A stretch of DNA of 64,000 bases from Siphonodentalium dalli (Eukaryota; Mollusca; Scaphopoda; Gadilida; Siphonodentaliidae). Numbering within the stretch: the stretch's first letter is position 1; each line of letters begins with the position of its first letter. Below, piece by piece: positions 54,501 to 57,500 of the stretch. Position numbers and translations under genes: made by a program. The notes below the pieces were generated by a model that ran no database searches, was not told the DNA's origin, and was given only the letters and a program-made list of their open reading frames with translations. The stretch lies in the NCBI GenBank assembly GCA_032622095.1, contig CP136065.1, forward strand, positions 66,455,031-66,519,030. The letters are read 5' to 3'.

Positions 54501-57500
54501 CTCCACGATGTTACTTCAATTATTTAATAAACAAATTCAAACAAAATTAAATCATCGTGATTCATTACACAAGCCCCAGCCAGTGTTTAGGAAATGATGC
54601 TATCGAACACATCACTAGATATACTCTGAGTTCCCACTCCCAGAAGGCCTATGTGTTTTTTCTGGATGTGCGACTTCATATTGGATGTTGATCAATCCAG
54701 AATAAACGAATCGCGTTCAGCAGGCCTTGCATTCTGCCCATTTTTTTTGTTCGTCATCTTCAATTAGGACTAAATGTCCCCAAACGTTCCATTTCCGTTT
54801 TTGTAGGTCTTCTGCGATCGCTTTGAGATGAACTAATGATAATGAAAAAGGGGGGGGGACAGTTTCATGAAAACAGACAGACTATTGATGACGTAGTAAA
54901 AGTCTAGACTTGATTGCTTTGATGTATGCCGCGGTGCGCATGCAGCCGGAACGTCATATAATGTGTAGCAAGTGACACAGAGTGTAGTTGTTGGTTTCAT
55001 GTCTGGAAAAGCCGACGGTGATCAAACGGGCTTGTGTTGTGGGGTATATGAATACACAATCAACTGTCCAAATCGCTTCTTATTACTTACTCTCGTTACT
55101 TAAACTTCCGTAAATGATTTTGGCAATATTTATACGGAGTACTACGATGATAGTACGATCGTTATCAATAGTACGGTTATCCGATTGTGGCCTCCTCCAA
55201 CCGGTTGACACGCGTAACCGAACCGTAACCGGATATCCAGACAACAGTCCCAGCACTAGTTGTGTCCAGGGCGGACAGACATACAGACAAGCTGATTCTT
55301 TATATACCCCATCATAACATACATGGGGGGGTGTATAACTAGCAGTAATTTTCATAGACCGAAAAAATTTCTTAGGCGAGAATATTACTTTGTCTAAATA
55401 GCTTTTGATCAACGTAGTGTATGTTCTACATATTGTAACTTGGCCATGCATTATCATAACTTGATCTATGGAATTTATTTTGTTCTCAGCTTATTAACCT
55501 GTCCACATATGGAGCTTGCTGAAATTTTTCGAAAACCCTATGCAAATTCTCATATATATGCAAGTCTCCCAAGGGGATCCTCGCATATATAATAGAATAC
55601 ATTGGCCAAACAATATTTACCTTGACCTTGTAAGCCAGCGCATTCTCTTATATATGTGAATCTCCCAATGGGAGACTCACGTATATAAGAGAATGCACTT
55701 GCATAGGAACTTTAATGCAGCACAAGTGTCACTCCGTCATGAAAGGGTAAATTAAGCAGACACCAATTAACAGGACTGCTGGTTCAAATTCCATCAAAAA
55801 TTTTGTGTTCAGCCGCCAATTTTCACAAGAGTTACACAGGTGAAAATAGGTGCCCGAACACGAACTTAAAAAATTTGTGCTAGTAAACCCAAATACTGAA
55901 TTTCTTTCCATTCAGTTCAAACTTACTAAAGTTATCATCCGGAAAGAAAAAAGTGAATGGACGCACATCATCATGATTGACAGATCATTACATAAGGCCA
56001 AAAAAAAAAAAGGTTTTGATTCTCGGGCATAGCCGCGTCTGGAAAAAAGGCCCGCGTTGAAGCATTTTATTACGATTTTCAAATTGACCGATGCTGTCAA
56101 ATGATAACACGAAAATGGGAAACTGGAAAAGAGAAATTAGTTATGTTTCAAACATAGAATATGATAGACATACAATGGTGTATGTGTTGGTATTCAACAA
56201 CAGACACTAGGCAACGATAACCACCAGGTATATTGTCACCACAAGCTGCCCAAACCCCAAGTTTATTAAGTCAAATGTGCTGTAAACAATTATGTGATTT
56301 CCAATTTCGGGAACGCAAACCGGAAAGAAATATGGTGCGTATTGGCGATGTGTATGCTGGTTTAATTTAATAGTATTTGAAGTTTTTATGGCTAGCATGT
56401 ATAGTTACTATAGTATAGATGGATAAATATTAAAGTATATAGATAGATATAAAATGTATAATCCCGATTTAAACTTTGATTGTTTTAGTTCCGTTTCCGT
56501 CTTTGTTGTATTCCGTATTTTATATACGCAGTAACAGAGAGAACGAGAATCGAACGGACCTCAAACAAATCTGTTCATGCGTATTCTCTTTAATTAAGTT
56601 TAAATTCACCGATGTTACTGAATATATTTGGCAACAAAATTATCCGAGAGCACCATTTTATAGTGTGCAAATATATTTTTAATCGTTGTATTTTGGCTTG
56701 TTGGAAATAAAGCGTGATCTATAACCGAAAAATCGTAATTTTATTCCCAATGATTCAGTGATTTTTAGAAATTAGAGACACTCTGTAGTCGGTGTCAAGG
56801 CCGTTAATTGTGCATAGATCATAGATGTACTAAACTGTGAATACTACCTAAACTGTGAATACTACCGAAAGGGTGTGCCTTTGAATGCAGAAAATCAAGA
56901 AACAGGTAACTGAGGTGTGGCAGATGCAAACTAAAATTAAATGCAACAAACAGTCTATGACATTTAAATAAAAAATATGAAGTGTTTTCCATGTTACTGA
57001 CATTGAAAAAAATCTCCCTATTTTTCACTAAATCTCCCTATTTCTGAGGACAAATCTCCCTATTTCCACTTATGAAGGTAAACAGGTCTGATATAAATAG
57101 ATATATACTAAGAAAGGTACATACATATATCAAATATACCAACAATATATATATGATGTATGGGTAGCACAATGTGATAATTGGTCATTCTTTATAGTGG
57201 AATACATTAGTTTATATCAAAACAATGTTCTCCTTAGATTTTCTTAACCTGGGAAGGTATAATAACCCATGCTAACTATGGGCATTATCCCCATAACAAA
57301 AATAAAAAATAAAAATAAAACCCTCGCTCCCTCATCGATTCTCAAAAAAAATTGCCCGAGAATCAAAACCTTTTTTTGTTTGGCCTAATATGTCCCATTT
57401 TTTTTCTTCAAAAGGAGCGCATAATAAACAGGCATCTTCAGGAACATTTGACATACCTTCCTATGAAGCAGTTCCAGAGTGGTTTGTTCTGGTTAGCTAA

